Notes: generated by a model from the sequence alone, not told the origin. Shown: positions 52,352 through 62,453, numbered from the stretch's first letter. The stretch: DNA of 64,000 bases from CAWDXG01 sp963822115 (GCA_963822115.1 CAWGGM010000008.1:496001-560000), one strand, 5' to 3'. Program-made: numbers and translations.

Positions 52352-53407
52352 ATGCAGCCCGGATACCCCCCTGGTCCGCCTGGATACCCGCCCGGTCCGC
52401 CTGGCTATCCCCCTGGTCAACCCGGCTATCCGCCTGGGCCGCAGGGCCCGCCGGGCTATCCGCCGGCACAGCAGGGACCCCCGGCCGGACAGCCCCAGCA
52501 AAACTCGTGGCAGTGGCGCTACATGGCCGCGACGTTCTCGGCGACGCTCGCCGGCGGAACGTTGAGCGTGAAGCAGGGCATCCGCAGCTTCAACATCGAG
52601 ATCGCGAAGCTCCTCTACCTGTACGTCTCACGGACCAGCAGCAGCGTCGGCAGCTTCGAGACCACGATGCTCTGCCACCAGCCTTCGCCGGGCAAGAAGA
52701 AGGTCGTGCGACTGATGTCGAACACGGGCGACCCCGGCATGCAGGCCCTCGTCTCGACGATCCTGTCGCTGAGGCCGGACATCGACATCCGTCACCTCGA
52801 CGAAAAGACCGCGCACAAGACGATGGGAGCCACGCGCATGCAGCTCGTGGCGCTCTTCATCGCGTTCTTCGCGGTGATGGGCGTGATGGGCGTGCTTCTG
52901 CTCCCGCAGGCGCTGCACGGGATCGACACGGGACAGGAGCGCGTGTCCATCACCAAGCTCTACTCGGGCTACGAGCCTTCAACGCACAACCTGATCGTGT
53001 CCGGCATCCCGGATCTCGACGATGCGATGTTCGAGAAGACGACGCGCAAGGGCACCACCACCGTCGAGTACTACCTGCCGCTCGTCCCCCCGGGCTGGAA
53101 GAAGACCGACCCGGTGCACATCATCCTGAAGACGGGAGACCTCGGGCCTGCCGCGCAGAACGAGCTCGTCCACGCCAGACAGTTCGAGGGCGTGCTGGAC
53201 AACATCCTGTGGGAGGGCCTCAGCGGCAAGGTGCAGGGCTATCTCACAGGACATATGGGTCTCAAGATCGCCGATGACGTCAGGGTCATCCACTACAAGG
53301 AAGATTCGCAGACCGACCTGTTCATCTTCATCGGCGTGATGGGCCTGACCTTCGTGATCATGATCGTGGTGTTCGGCATCGTGATCCTCAAACGCCGGCG
53401 CGCCTAG
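52352..53407 (+). CDS. Membrane protein with Pro/Gly/Tyr-rich N-terminus
   Basis: 351 residues from ATG 52352, behind GAGGAGGAGG. Residues 1-50 are tandem GYPPGPP-like repeats encoded by near-identical 18-bp units. A cytoplasmic segment runs from about 50 to 160 (LAGGTLSVKQGIRSFNIEIA). Transmembrane helix 1 is at about 164-186 (LVALFIAFFAVMGVMGVLLL). An exported-side domain follows to about 325, and helix 2 (FIFIGVMGLTFVIMIVVFGI) ends in KRRRA. The family is unknown. The GYPPGP tail is like those of multi-domain membrane signalling or septal proteins, with no firm assignment. Confidence 0.7.
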   Translation: MQPGYPPGPPGYPPGPPGYPPGQPGYPPGPQGPPGYPPAQQGPPAGQPQQNSWQWRYMAATFSATLAGGTLSVKQGIRSFNIEIAKLLYLYVSRTSSSVGSFETTMLCHQPSPGKKKVVRLMSNTGDPGMQALVSTILSLRPDIDIRHLDEKTAHKTMGATRMQLVALFIAFFAVMGVMGVLLLPQALHGIDTGQERVSITKLYSGYEPSTHNLIVSGIPDLDDAMFEKTTRKGTTTVEYYLPLVPPGWKKTDPVHIILKTGDLGPAAQNELVHARQFEGVLDNILWEGLSGKVQGYLTGHMGLKIADDVRVIHYKEDSQTDLFIFIGVMGLTFVIMIVVFGIVILKRRRA

Positions 53408-53483
53408 TCCGCGCGCCGCGCCTGGACAGAGCTGCCGGCACCGCCGACAGACCGCCACGAGACGCCGCCGGACGGCTCGAAAG

Positions 53484-53499
53484 CCGCCTCCGAAGGCGG
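53484..53499. terminator. Possible 6-bp hairpin
   Basis: CCGCCT (53484-53489) and AGGCGG (53494-53499) form a 6-bp stem with a CCGA tetraloop, followed by ATAATCGTGTCT. It lies 77 nt after the Pro/Gly/Tyr-rich membrane protein gene and about 130 nt before amt. It is weak as a terminator. Confidence 0.25.
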
Positions 53500-53626
53500 A
53501 TAATCGTGTCTCCCGGCCTGCTCGGCGCGGTCTGTCGCGTGCTGAATCCTCGGCGAAATGTGCCGGAAACCTGGCTCCGGGAAGCTTCACTCCCAGGGGA
53601 CACCACCAACAGGGGCCAGGCTCCAT

Positions 53627-55090
53627 ATGACCGCACCGAACGCAACAGAACTCGCCAAGCAACTCGCCGACACGCAGACCGCACTCAACATCGTGTGGAC
53701 GCTGGTCGCGGCATTCCTCGTCATGTTCATGCAGGCCGGCTTCGCCATGGTGGAGTCCGGGCTCACCCGCGCGAAGAACGTCGCCCACACCATGGGGATG
53801 AACTTCCTCGTGTACTCGATCGGGATCATTGGATTCTGGTCGGTGGGCTTCGCGCTGCAGATGGGCGGCGTGGGCGCACTCGGCAGCTTCGGCGGAGACG
53901 CCACGCTCTCTCACGAGTTCGCCATCACCATCGCCGGACACCAGTTCGGCCTGTTCGGCACGCAGGGCTTCTTCCTGACGGCCGCGAGCTACACGCCGGC
54001 GGTGGCAGCGCTGTTCCTGTTCCAGATGGTGTTCATGGACACCACGGCCACCATCCCCACCGGCGCGATGGCCGAGCGCTGGAAGATCATGTCCTTCGTC
54101 CTCTACGGCTTGTTCATCTCCACGCTCATCTACCCGCTGTACGCCAACTGGGTCTGGGGCGGCGGCTGGCTCTCGCAGCTCGGCACGAACTTCGGCCTCG
54201 GCCACGGCCACGTCGACTTCGCCGGCAGCTCGGTCGTGCACATGACCGGCGGCGTTGCCGCCCTGGTCGGCGCGAAGGTGATCGGCCCGCGCATCGGCAA
54301 GTACGACAAGGACGGCTCGGCCAAGCCCATCCCGGGACACAACATCCCGATGGTGACGATCGGCACGTTCATCCTGGCGTTCGGCTGGTTCGGCTTCAAC
54401 GCCGGCTCCACGCTGGCCGGCACCGACACGCGCATCGCCATCGTCGCCACCAACACCATGCTCGCCTCCGCCGCCGGTGCGCTCGGCGCGACCGTGTACG
54501 TCTGGAAGCGCTTCGGCAAGCCCGACGTGACCATGATGTGCAACGGCATGCTCGCCGGCCTGGTGGCGATCACCGCGCCCTGCGCCTTCGTGAGCGCGCC
54601 CGCGTCGATCCTGATCGGCGCGATCGCCGGCGTGCTGGTCGTCATCGCGGCCGTCTTCGTCGAGCAGAAGATGAAGATCGACGACCCCGTCGGCGCGGTG
54701 GCGGTTCACGGCGTGAACGGCGCCTGGGGCATCCTCGCCGTCGGTCTGTTCGCCAACGGCACCTACGGCGACGGTCTGAACGGCGTCGATGGCGGCGTGC
54801 GCGGCCTGTTCTACGGCGACGCGGGACAGCTCGCGGCGTCGGTCATCGGCATCGTCGTCAACGTGCTGTTCGTCGGAGCCATGACCTGGGCAGCGCTGAC
54901 CGTGATCGGCAAGCTGGTCGGCAACCGCGTCGACAAGGAAGCCGAGATGGCCGGCCTCGACGTGCCCGAGATGGGCCTCGAGGGCTACCCGGCCGCGGGC
55001 ACCACGGCCACGCTGCCCGAGCCCGCGCCGATCGCGGCGGACGCCGAGACGGCCAAGCCGGGCCCGCGCACCACCGCCGCGGCAACCTGA
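53627..55090 (+). CDS. amt: Ammonium transporter (Amt family)
   Basis: 487 residues with about 11 transmembrane helices. Conducts ammonia/ammonium across the inner membrane. The family core is intact: MQAGFAMVESGLTRAKNVAH, FFQMVF-like LFLFQMVFMDTTATIPTGAM, the pore His in VHMTGGVAALVGA, FGWFGFNAGS, the second pore His in AVHGVNGAWG. ATG 53627 is in frame with a longer upstream extension (23 codons) that lacks family similarity. No GlnK/PII gene, the usual partner, is within the window next to it. It converges with a DUF3556 gene 8 nt away. Confidence 0.94.
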   Translation: MTAPNATELAKQLADTQTALNIVWTLVAAFLVMFMQAGFAMVESGLTRAKNVAHTMGMNFLVYSIGIIGFWSVGFALQMGGVGALGSFGGDATLSHEFAITIAGHQFGLFGTQGFFLTAASYTPAVAALFLFQMVFMDTTATIPTGAMAERWKIMSFVLYGLFISTLIYPLYANWVWGGGWLSQLGTNFGLGHGHVDFAGSSVVHMTGGVAALVGAKVIGPRIGKYDKDGSAKPIPGHNIPMVTIGTFILAFGWFGFNAGSTLAGTDTRIAIVATNTMLASAAGALGATVYVWKRFGKPDVTMMCNGMLAGLVAITAPCAFVSAPASILIGAIAGVLVVIAAVFVEQKMKIDDPVGAVAVHGVNGAWGILAVGLFANGTYGDGLNGVDGGVRGLFYGDAGQLAASVIGIVVNVLFVGAMTWAALTVIGKLVGNRVDKEAEMAGLDVPEMGLEGYPAAGTTATLPEPAPIAADAETAKPGPRTTAAAT

Positions 55091-55098
55091 AGCCGGGG

Positions 55099-56760
55099 TC
55101 AATGGACCGGGCTGGCTGTTCCGGCGGACCCTCCCCACGGCTGTTGCTGGCACAGCTCGTTCACGTCGACGTGCCCGTGCTCCAGCAGCCCGCGCGCAGC
55201 GTCGTGGATGCGGTAGTGCAGCGTTGACTGGAACAGCGGCTGCGACTCCACCATGATGACGCGGAGCTCGCCCTCCTCGAAACCGCACTGGTGCTGCAGC
55301 GCCTGGAGCAGCTCCTCGCGGTGCAGGTGCCCCTCGCCGAAGTTCCAGCCCAGCGCGAGCCCCGCGACGATCTCGCCGTCGAGCCATTCGTACGCGGCGA
55401 GATCGTCCACGGTCTTGGGAATCAAGCCGGGCAGTGCGCGGCCGTGTAGATGCATCAGCCGGAATGCCATCACCTTGCCGACAATCCCGACGGACGTACT
55501 CCGATCGTACAGCAGGCCGAGCTGATCGTAGATCCAGGGCGAGCTCTTCTTCAGACGCGCGAGCTTCTCGTAGCTCTTGTCGCGGAACAGCCACACGCTG
55601 TAGGCCCAGTTGCCCGCGTAGTAGCGCATCGAAAGCAGGAACGGCACGCGCGACGGCAAGAGGTTGCCGAGCAGCGGCACCCCCACGCACATCACGACCA
55701 GCACGACCGCCACCGGCCACGTGACGGACAAAAGGCTCACGGCCGCGTGTTTCCAGAACAGGAAGAATCCGCCGTACACCACCATCACGTTCCACTCGAG
55801 CGGCACGCCCATCGGCACGTTGCTGGTGATGAAGCCGTGGAGCAGCAGCATCATGACGAGGCCGGCGATCGTGATGCTGCCGCCGTGACCGGACAGCAGC
55901 ACCACCGGCACGCCCAGCTCGAGCGCGGTTCCGACGTGCGCCATCCACGTCGCGAGCGCCGACGGCGACAGATCGTCCGGATAGCGACGGTACATGCGCT
56001 TCTTGAACCACGTGGAGCGCACGAACGGACTGTTGCTCGTCATGACGCAGACCACGGCGGGGAAATGCCGGTTCAGCTTCGAGATCCCCGCCCACAGCCA
56101 CAGCGCAGCCCCGACGCCCTTGGCGCCCGGGATGAAGTTGGTGGTCAGCGCGAAGATCAGGATCAGCGTCCAGTAGTGCTCGCCGCGCGCCGCCAGGAAG
56201 AGCGTCCTGTCGAGCAGGCCGAGCACGATCAGCAGGACGGCCAGCGCGATCCACAGCGGGCGCCCCGGTGTCGGCGACATCAGCGCGGCGACGGCGAGCG
56301 CGACGAACGCCGCGTACAGCGCCGCGTCGAGCCAGGTCCGCCGCTCGCCGCCGACCAGTGGGACGCCGCGCAGCACCGGCAGCTTGATGGTGCCTGGGCG
56401 CAGGAAGTACAGCGCACCCCCGATGGGCGGAACGTAGCGTCCAGTCAGCGGTCCGCTGCCACAGCCTAGACCCAGGAGCTCGAACAGCACGCTCCACACG
56501 ATCGCCTTCTCGAACGCGACAGGCCGGAGCCACCAGCTGCCGATGTCATCGAGATGCCCCATCCCCGGCGTGGTGCGGCAGAACAACAGCCAGCCGCCGA
56601 CGTACAGCGCGATCTTGAGGACGTACACCAGGTAGATGGCGATCGGCGTGCCGTAGCCCTGAAGCGCCCAGGCGCGGCACACCATGGCGGCGCGCTCCGG
56701 GAAGGGCTTCTTCTCCCACTCGAGCGGGTCGTAGGGGGGCAGGACCGGCTTCAGGAACAC
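55099..56760 (-). CDS. DUF3556 family transmembrane protein
   Basis: 553 residues from a GTG at 56760, which follows GGAGG at a suitable distance. About nine hydrophobic helices. Family segments are FLKPVLPPYDPLEWEKKPFP, ALQGYGTPIAIYLVYVLKIA, CGSGPLTGRYVPPIGGALYF and FLLSMRYYAGNWAYSVW, recognisable from mycobacterial DUF3556 proteins. The C-terminal 130 residues are soluble, with HREELLQALQHQCGFEEGEL. Function unknown. It is the last gene of a minus-strand group starting with the Kelch lipoprotein (32 nt downstream of it in transcription order). Confidence 0.8.
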   Translation of the reverse strand: MFLKPVLPPYDPLEWEKKPFPERAAMVCRAWALQGYGTPIAIYLVYVLKIALYVGGWLLFCRTTPGMGHLDDIGSWWLRPVAFEKAIVWSVLFELLGLGCGSGPLTGRYVPPIGGALYFLRPGTIKLPVLRGVPLVGGERRTWLDAALYAAFVALAVAALMSPTPGRPLWIALAVLLIVLGLLDRTLFLAARGEHYWTLILIFALTTNFIPGAKGVGAALWLWAGISKLNRHFPAVVCVMTSNSPFVRSTWFKKRMYRRYPDDLSPSALATWMAHVGTALELGVPVVLLSGHGGSITIAGLVMMLLLHGFITSNVPMGVPLEWNVMVVYGGFFLFWKHAAVSLLSVTWPVAVVLVVMCVGVPLLGNLLPSRVPFLLSMRYYAGNWAYSVWLFRDKSYEKLARLKKSSPWIYDQLGLLYDRSTSVGIVGKVMAFRLMHLHGRALPGLIPKTVDDLAAYEWLDGEIVAGLALGWNFGEGHLHREELLQALQHQCGFEEGELRVIMVESQPLFQSTLHYRIHDAARGLLEHGHVDVNELCQQQPWGGSAGTASPVH

Positions 56761-56792
56761 GAGTGCGCCTCCGCTCCCCGTGCCGCGCCGCG

Positions 56793-58421
56793 CTACTGCG
56801 GCGTGGGGTCGCCGGGCAGGAAGTCGAGGTCCGGCAGCGCGGTGGCCGTCCCGCAGGCGCCACCGCCGACGCCGATGATCGAACCGTCGAGCAGCGTAAC
56901 GGCGTTCCACTCGGTGTTCTTGTTGGGCAGGGTAGCGAACGGCGTGACCGTGCCCGCGACGGGGTCGACCTGATCGACCGTGTCGGACAGCGAATCACAC
57001 TGGCCCTGCACCGTGTAGCCGCCCGCTACGATGATCGTCCCGTCGAGCACCAGCGCGCTGGCGTGCCAGGTGCGCGCTGTGCCGAGCTTGTAGGGCAGCG
57101 TGCTCCACGTGCCTGCGGTCGGGTCGTAGGCTTCCATCGAGTCGAGCGGCGTGTTGATGCCACCGGCGGAAACGCTGGAGCCGCCGATCACGATCACGCG
57201 GCCGTCCGGCAGCGTGTGCGCGGTCAGCATCGAGCGACCCTGGTTGAGCGCCCCGGTGTCGCTGAAGGTGTCGGTATCCGGATCGAACAGCTCGCAGTGC
57301 GTTTCTCCGCCGTCGCCCGCGCCAATCAGCACGCGACCGTCCCTCAGGCGCACCACGAACCCGTACTTGTGCGGCTGGGTGTGGGCGATCTGCTTGAAGC
57401 TGTCGGTCTTCGGGTCGTAGATTTCCACGCTCGGGTCGTTGGCGCTGGCGATGAACACACGCCCGTCGGGCAGGAGCGCGGTCCGGGGGTAGACGCGCGC
57501 CACGTTCAGCTTGCTGGCAGTGGGCGTGAAGGTGTCCGTCTTCGGGTCGAACAGGTCGGCCAGCGTCGCATCCCCGTTGCACGCGGACATGTCCGAGTGG
57601 CAGGCCCCGCCAACGACGAGCACCCGGCCGTCCAGCAGCGTGACTGCGCTGTCCTGCCAGCGGGGCGTGCTCATGCTGCCCTTGGCCGGCGTCACCTTCT
57701 CCGTCGGACGATCGAAGATCTCCGCCGTGTCGAGCGCGTCGGCGGTCTGGTCCGGTACGGTGGTGCCGCCGGCAATCAGCACGCGCCCGTCCTGCATCAC
57801 GGCCACCGCCGGATCCTCGCCGCGCACCTTCTGCATCGGCTTCTGTACCCAGGGCTGCTTGAGCCCGCCGGCAGAGTAGTGGAAGCCCTTCTTGAGCGTC
57901 GCGGTGGTTCCGTTGAGGTCGATGCGGATGTCTTGGTCGCCGGCCGGCCCCGGCGGCGTCTTGATGCGTGCGGTCTGCGGGTCGAGCACGAGCGTCGGCG
58001 CGCGGCCATCGCCGATGAAGACCTTCATGCCGTCGGCAAAGCCGTGGCCGTGCAAGACCACCCAGTCCCCACCGGTCTGCCAGCCTTCGAGCGGATCCGA
58101 TCCGGTCACCGCGAACGAACACGAGCTGGTCTCGACACAGGCCGAGTCGCAGCAGCTCGAGCCGGTGCCGCAGACGTTTCCACAGTGTCCGCAGTTCTGC
58201 GGGTCGCTCGTCAGGTCCACGCAGCTGCCGCTGCAGATGGCCCCCGGACCGCCTTCGCAGCTCGTGGTGCCGCCCGCACCAGCGCCGCCGGCCGCGCCGC
58301 CGCTGCCACCACTGCCATGGTTGTTGTTGCTCGCGACCCCGCCGCCCCCGGAGGAACACGCGATCCCCAGCGCGAGCACGGCGATCGGAAGCACGAAGCG
58401 AAAGCCGGAAGCCAACCTCAT
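56793..58421 (-). CDS. Kelch-repeat lipoprotein with Cys-rich and IPT/TIG-like modules
   Basis: 542 residues. The signal peptide and lipobox (LALGIAC) are followed by a Gly/Ala tether (NHGSGGSGGAAGGAGAGG). A cysteine knot, CVDLTSDPQNCGHCGNVC, is a familiar myxobacterial module. An IPT/TIG-like domain follows (GDWVVLHGHGFADGMKVFIG). The remainder is a Kelch-type propeller with repeats such as DGRVLIAGGTTVPD, DGRVLVVGGAC, DGRVFIASAND, DGRVIVIGGSSV and DGTIIVAGGYT. Probably a cell-surface binding protein. The ligand is unknown. Confidence 0.87.
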   Translation of the reverse strand: MRLASGFRFVLPIAVLALGIACSSGGGGVASNNNHGSGGSGGAAGGAGAGGTTSCEGGPGAICSGSCVDLTSDPQNCGHCGNVCGTGSSCCDSACVETSSCSFAVTGSDPLEGWQTGGDWVVLHGHGFADGMKVFIGDGRAPTLVLDPQTARIKTPPGPAGDQDIRIDLNGTTATLKKGFHYSAGGLKQPWVQKPMQKVRGEDPAVAVMQDGRVLIAGGTTVPDQTADALDTAEIFDRPTEKVTPAKGSMSTPRWQDSAVTLLDGRVLVVGGACHSDMSACNGDATLADLFDPKTDTFTPTASKLNVARVYPRTALLPDGRVFIASANDPSVEIYDPKTDSFKQIAHTQPHKYGFVVRLRDGRVLIGAGDGGETHCELFDPDTDTFSDTGALNQGRSMLTAHTLPDGRVIVIGGSSVSAGGINTPLDSMEAYDPTAGTWSTLPYKLGTARTWHASALVLDGTIIVAGGYTVQGQCDSLSDTVDQVDPVAGTVTPFATLPNKNTEWNAVTLLDGSIIGVGGGACGTATALPDLDFLPGDPTPQ

Positions 58422-58512
58422 CTTCCGGTCATAGCAGGCTTTCCGCGCAGCCGTCAGCAGGCGGCGGGGCCGCCACGCCGAGCCGGAATGTCAGGATCTT
58501 GGCAGGAAGTTT

Positions 58513-60786
58513 TCAGTGCGCGGGCGGCATCTCGACGGCGAGCAGCCGCGGCGAGAAGCTCACCTGGGGCTCGATCCCCCGCGCGCGACTGAAGTTGAGC
58601 TGGATGTCGAGCGTGCCCAGCGTCAGCGTGCCGGATCGCAGGATGCGCGCCGGCTCTGGACCGATCCTCGATTCGATCTCGGCGGGTGGAATGCGGCGCT
58701 GCTTGGCCGCGCGCGCGAGGCAGACTTTCAGCGCGCCGCACTGCTGCTTCTTCGCCTGGTAGACGAGCTCGCGTCTCCACATGTCGCGCCAGAGCTCCAC
58801 GCGCGACGAGACGTCGACCGACTTCTTCGATTTGCGCGCGAGCTGATCAGCGTACTTGCGGAGCTCGTCCCCCTTCGCTCCGCGGGCGCGAAGCACCACG
58901 AGATAGGTCTTCGCGACCAATGCCAGATCGTGGGCGTCGCCCGAGCCTTTCGGGATGCCCGATGCGAGCAGCTTCTCGAGCACCTTCTCGGCATCCGCGG
59001 TCTTGCCCCCGCGCGACAGGGCCCCGGCGCGGTCGATTCCCGCCTGCAGGCGCAGCGCCGGGGGCGTCGCGTCGGAGTCGAGCTGGGCGGCGACCTGCGC
59101 GAGCACGCTCTCGGCGCGCGGCGAGTGGGTCAGCGCCGCGTCGAGCTCGGCCATGAGCAGCACCGTCTTCGCACGCACCAGCGAATGCGGCGAGGTCCTG
59201 AGCAGCGACGCAGCGAGAAGACCGCGAGCCTTGTCGGCAGCCTGGGCGCCGTGCACGGCGGCGTTCCACGCCTCCAGCACGGCGCGCACGTGGCGGTACG
59301 CCGGCTCCACCGGGTCCGGCAGAACAGACAACAAGGAGCCGATGTCCTGCTCCTGGCTCAGGATCCCCGCTACCTGCAGCACCGCCGCCTGGGTAAAGCG
59401 CTCACCCGGTGAGCGCTTGGCCAGCTCGGTGGCGCGGCGCTCCAGATCCTTCCGCACCGACTGCACGAGGTGCACACGCTTTCCCGCTTCATGCCGCTTC
59501 GCTGCGGTGAGGCCGGCCGCGCTTGCGTCGACAAACAACGCCAGCCCGTCGAACGTGTGCGACGCGGCGGCGGCCTCTTTCGCAGCCTGCTGCGCCGCCG
59601 ATAGGCGGCTCTCGAGATGCGCCTTGGCGTCGGCCGCGCCGGCCACCGAGTCGCGCAGGGTCTCGTAGACCCAGGGCAGCACGTAGTCCATGCCGAGCCA
59701 GGTCTGGATCGCCGCGTCGTCGCGCCCCTTGCCGGACTTCCAGGCGCTGTCCAGGAGCTGGAGGGTCTTCGCGGTCCCGGGACTGTCGTGCCACGCCGTC
59801 GCGCAGAGCAGAGCGTTGCCCGCGCCGCCGTAGGCGCCCAGGCACATGCCGTTGCCCAGGGTCGCGAGGGCAACGACCGATGCGAGGCCCAGCTGCGAGC
59901 CAGCCTCGCCGCGATGCGGCGCCACCAGCGCGTCGACGCGCTCGGGGTGGTGCAAGTCGAGCAGCGCGCGCGAGACCTTCACGGTCGCTTGCACGTCGAG
60001 CTTGCCGGTCTGCTGGTTCACCAGTGCGGCTTCGTCGAGCAGATGCCCGGCGGTCTCCAGCTGCTCCTTTGCAGCACCGCGCGTGCGCGCACGGGAAAGC
60101 GCAGCGTGGCCGGCTGCCCCATCGAGCTGCCACGCCGCGACACGGGCCACCGCGAGCGCGCGCCGTGCAGAGGGGTCGAGCTTCTCCGCCATCTCGCGCG
60201 CGCGGCGGCGCACGTCCAGGCGATCGAGCGTGGCGGCCGCGGCGTCGATCGCATCGCACAGACCCTTTGTGAGCGTGCGCCTGGACGCCACGTCCACGCT
60301 GCGGTCGCGCAGCCACTCTGCCGCGGCGCGCCGGCTCAGCTCGGCCGACACCTTCACTAGATCGCCGAGGTCGCTGCTTCCGCTGCGGCGGCGCATGCCG
60401 ACCAGCTCGTCAGCGCCGCGGCTCGTGGTGGCCAGCGCGAGGTAGGCGTCGGGCGAGTCGCCTCCGAGCGCCAGGAACAGCAGCGGACGCGCGCTGGCGA
60501 ACGGGCTGCCCGCCCGCATGATCTGGCTGCGCTGCTCGGGCGTGACCTGTTTGACGAGCGCATCGAGATCCGCGTGCGCTCGCGTATCGAGGGCGCCGAG
60601 CACCGGCCCCCGGGGCTTGACCGAGTGCAGCGCAGCCAGCAGCCGACTCTCTGGCGTGGCGGACTTCGGCGGTGATGCGGCGGCCTGCTTCTGCGCGACC
60701 GGCGCCTTGGCCACGCGCGGCGGCGCGCCGCCGCACGCGCCCAGCCCAACCAAGAGCAACAACAACCCGGAAAACGCGCGGTGCAC
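58513..60786 (-). CDS. Large helical-repeat lipoprotein
   Basis: 757 residues from GTG 60786. A short signal peptide ends in LLVGLGAC (Cys18). The mature protein is Ala/Leu/Arg-rich and almost entirely helical, with TPR/SEL1-like alternation (for example AAAATLDRLDVRRRAREMAE and LDSAWKSGKGRDDAAIQTWL). The C-terminal 45 residues become beta (GTLTLGTLDIQLNFSRA). No named domain is recognised. Likely a periplasmic or outer-membrane scaffold. It is divergent from the photolyase gene. Confidence 0.72.
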   Translation of the reverse strand: MHRAFSGLLLLLVGLGACGGAPPRVAKAPVAQKQAAASPPKSATPESRLLAALHSVKPRGPVLGALDTRAHADLDALVKQVTPEQRSQIMRAGSPFASARPLLFLALGGDSPDAYLALATTSRGADELVGMRRRSGSSDLGDLVKVSAELSRRAAAEWLRDRSVDVASRRTLTKGLCDAIDAAAATLDRLDVRRRAREMAEKLDPSARRALAVARVAAWQLDGAAGHAALSRARTRGAAKEQLETAGHLLDEAALVNQQTGKLDVQATVKVSRALLDLHHPERVDALVAPHRGEAGSQLGLASVVALATLGNGMCLGAYGGAGNALLCATAWHDSPGTAKTLQLLDSAWKSGKGRDDAAIQTWLGMDYVLPWVYETLRDSVAGAADAKAHLESRLSAAQQAAKEAAAASHTFDGLALFVDASAAGLTAAKRHEAGKRVHLVQSVRKDLERRATELAKRSPGERFTQAAVLQVAGILSQEQDIGSLLSVLPDPVEPAYRHVRAVLEAWNAAVHGAQAADKARGLLAASLLRTSPHSLVRAKTVLLMAELDAALTHSPRAESVLAQVAAQLDSDATPPALRLQAGIDRAGALSRGGKTADAEKVLEKLLASGIPKGSGDAHDLALVAKTYLVVLRARGAKGDELRKYADQLARKSKKSVDVSSRVELWRDMWRRELVYQAKKQQCGALKVCLARAAKQRRIPPAEIESRIGPEPARILRSGTLTLGTLDIQLNFSRARGIEPQVSFSPRLLAVEMPPAH

Positions 60787-60887
60787 GCCCGGAGAGTAGG
60801 ACAAACCGGCCCGGCACGCGCGGATCGTGATCAGGACCGCCGACGGGCCGTTGCCACAGCGGCCGGCGGTCCCCAGATATCCAGACG

Positions 60888-62360
60888 ATGGAGGCAGCGA
60901 GCTCGATCCGCGTACCGGAGCTGCGCCGCACGGTCGAAAACCGCGCACCGCTCCGCGCCGACGGCGCGTTCGTGCTGTACTGGATGACCGCTTTCCGTCG
61001 GGTCAAGGACAACTTCGCACTCGACCGCGCGGTCGAGCTCGCGCGCGCACTTTCGCGACCGCTGGTCGTGCTGGAGGCCCTGCGCGCGGACTATGCGTGG
61101 GCGAGCGATCGCCTCCACCGCTTCGTGCTCGACGGCATGGCGGACAACGCCGCCCAGCTCGCCCGCACGCCGGTCCGCTACTACCCGTACGTGGAACCCG
61201 CGCTCGGCGCGGGACGCGGTCTGCTCGAGGGGCTGGCGCAGGACGCGTGCGCGGTGGTCACGGACGACTCTCCCGTGTTCTTTCTTCCCCGCATGCGCGC
61301 CGCGGCGGCACGGCGGCTGACAGTCCGGCTGGAGAGCGTCGACTCGGGCGGCCTCTTGCCGATGCGGGCAACCGATCGCGTGTTCTACCGCGCGTACGAC
61401 TTCCGGCGCTTCCTGCAGCAGACGCTGCCTGCGCATCTCGAACAAGCGCCCGCGACCGATCCGTTCGCGGGACCACCGCTCCCGAGCGCGGAGCTGCCAC
61501 GCGACATCCTCGAGCGCTGGCCACCCGCGACGCCGGAGCTGCTGTCCGGCATTACGCTCGCCGACCTGCCGATCGATCACCGCGTGGCCCCGGTCGACGA
61601 GCGCGGCGGAGCGACGCGCGCCGGCGCGCTGCTCCGGCGTTTCATCGACGATCGACTCGAGCACTACGACGAGCTCCGCAACCACCCGGACGACGACGCC
61701 GCGAGCGGTCTGTCGCCCTACCTGCACTTCGGCCACATCTCGACGCACCGGGTGTTCGCGGAGCTCGCCCGACACGATGGCTGGGACGCCTCGATGCTCG
61801 CTGATCGCCGCCGCGGCCAGCGCGCAGGCTGGTGGGGCATGCACCAGAGCACGGGGGCCTTCCTCGATCAGCTGGTCACCTGGCGGGAGCTGGGCTTCAA
61901 CATGGCCTGGCAGAGCGACGACTACGAGAGCTACGGCTCGCTGCCCGCGTGGGCGCGGCGCACGCTCGACAAGCACGCCGGCGACGCGCGCCCGTATCTC
62001 TACCCACCTGCCCGGCTCGAAGCCGCGACAACGCACGACCCGCTGTGGAACGCCGCACAGCGTCAACTCGTCGCGGAAGGCCGCATCAGCGGCTATCTGC
62101 GCATGCTCTGGGGCAAGAAGGTCCTTGAATGGTCATCCGACCCGGAGTGCGCGCTCGCGACCCTGTTCGAGCTCAACAACCGCTACGCGCTGGACGGGCG
62201 TGATCCGAACTCCGCGAGCGGCATCTGCTGGTGTCTGGGTCGCTACGACCGCGCGTGGGGGCCTGAACGCCCCGTGTTTGGAACCGTGCGCTACATGAGC
62301 TCGGACAACACGCGGCGCAAATTGCGCGTGAAGCGCTACCTCGCGCGCTGGGCGGAGTGA
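60888..62360 (+). CDS. Class II CPD photolyase
   Basis: 490 residues. Repairs cyclobutane pyrimidine dimers with blue light, using FAD. Class II features are clear: the N-terminal domain begins FVLYWMTAFRRVKDNFALD, and the C-terminal FAD domain has GYLRMLWGKKVLEWSSD, LFELNNRYALDGRDPNS, SGICWCLGRYDRAWG and VFGTVRYMSSDNTRRKLR. LSPYLHFGHISTHRV is the flavin-binding segment. ATG 60888. The photoantenna chromophore cannot be determined. Confidence 0.94.
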   Translation: MEAASSIRVPELRRTVENRAPLRADGAFVLYWMTAFRRVKDNFALDRAVELARALSRPLVVLEALRADYAWASDRLHRFVLDGMADNAAQLARTPVRYYPYVEPALGAGRGLLEGLAQDACAVVTDDSPVFFLPRMRAAAARRLTVRLESVDSGGLLPMRATDRVFYRAYDFRRFLQQTLPAHLEQAPATDPFAGPPLPSAELPRDILERWPPATPELLSGITLADLPIDHRVAPVDERGGATRAGALLRRFIDDRLEHYDELRNHPDDDAASGLSPYLHFGHISTHRVFAELARHDGWDASMLADRRRGQRAGWWGMHQSTGAFLDQLVTWRELGFNMAWQSDDYESYGSLPAWARRTLDKHAGDARPYLYPPARLEAATTHDPLWNAAQRQLVAEGRISGYLRMLWGKKVLEWSSDPECALATLFELNNRYALDGRDPNSASGICWCLGRYDRAWGPERPVFGTVRYMSSDNTRRKLRVKRYLARWAE

Positions 62361-62453
62361 TCCACAGGGAATCAACCGCCGTCATCGCAATTTTCCAGCC
62401 CTTGCTGGTCGTCGATCCAGCGGGCAGGATGCGAGCCTGCTTCTGGAGGCATC

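Noticed and set aside
52979..56533. A minus-strand open frame of about 1180 codons across amt and part of the DUF3556 gene
   Set aside because: It is antisense to amt over most of its length and has a composition typical of shadows; the two real genes are strongly supported.
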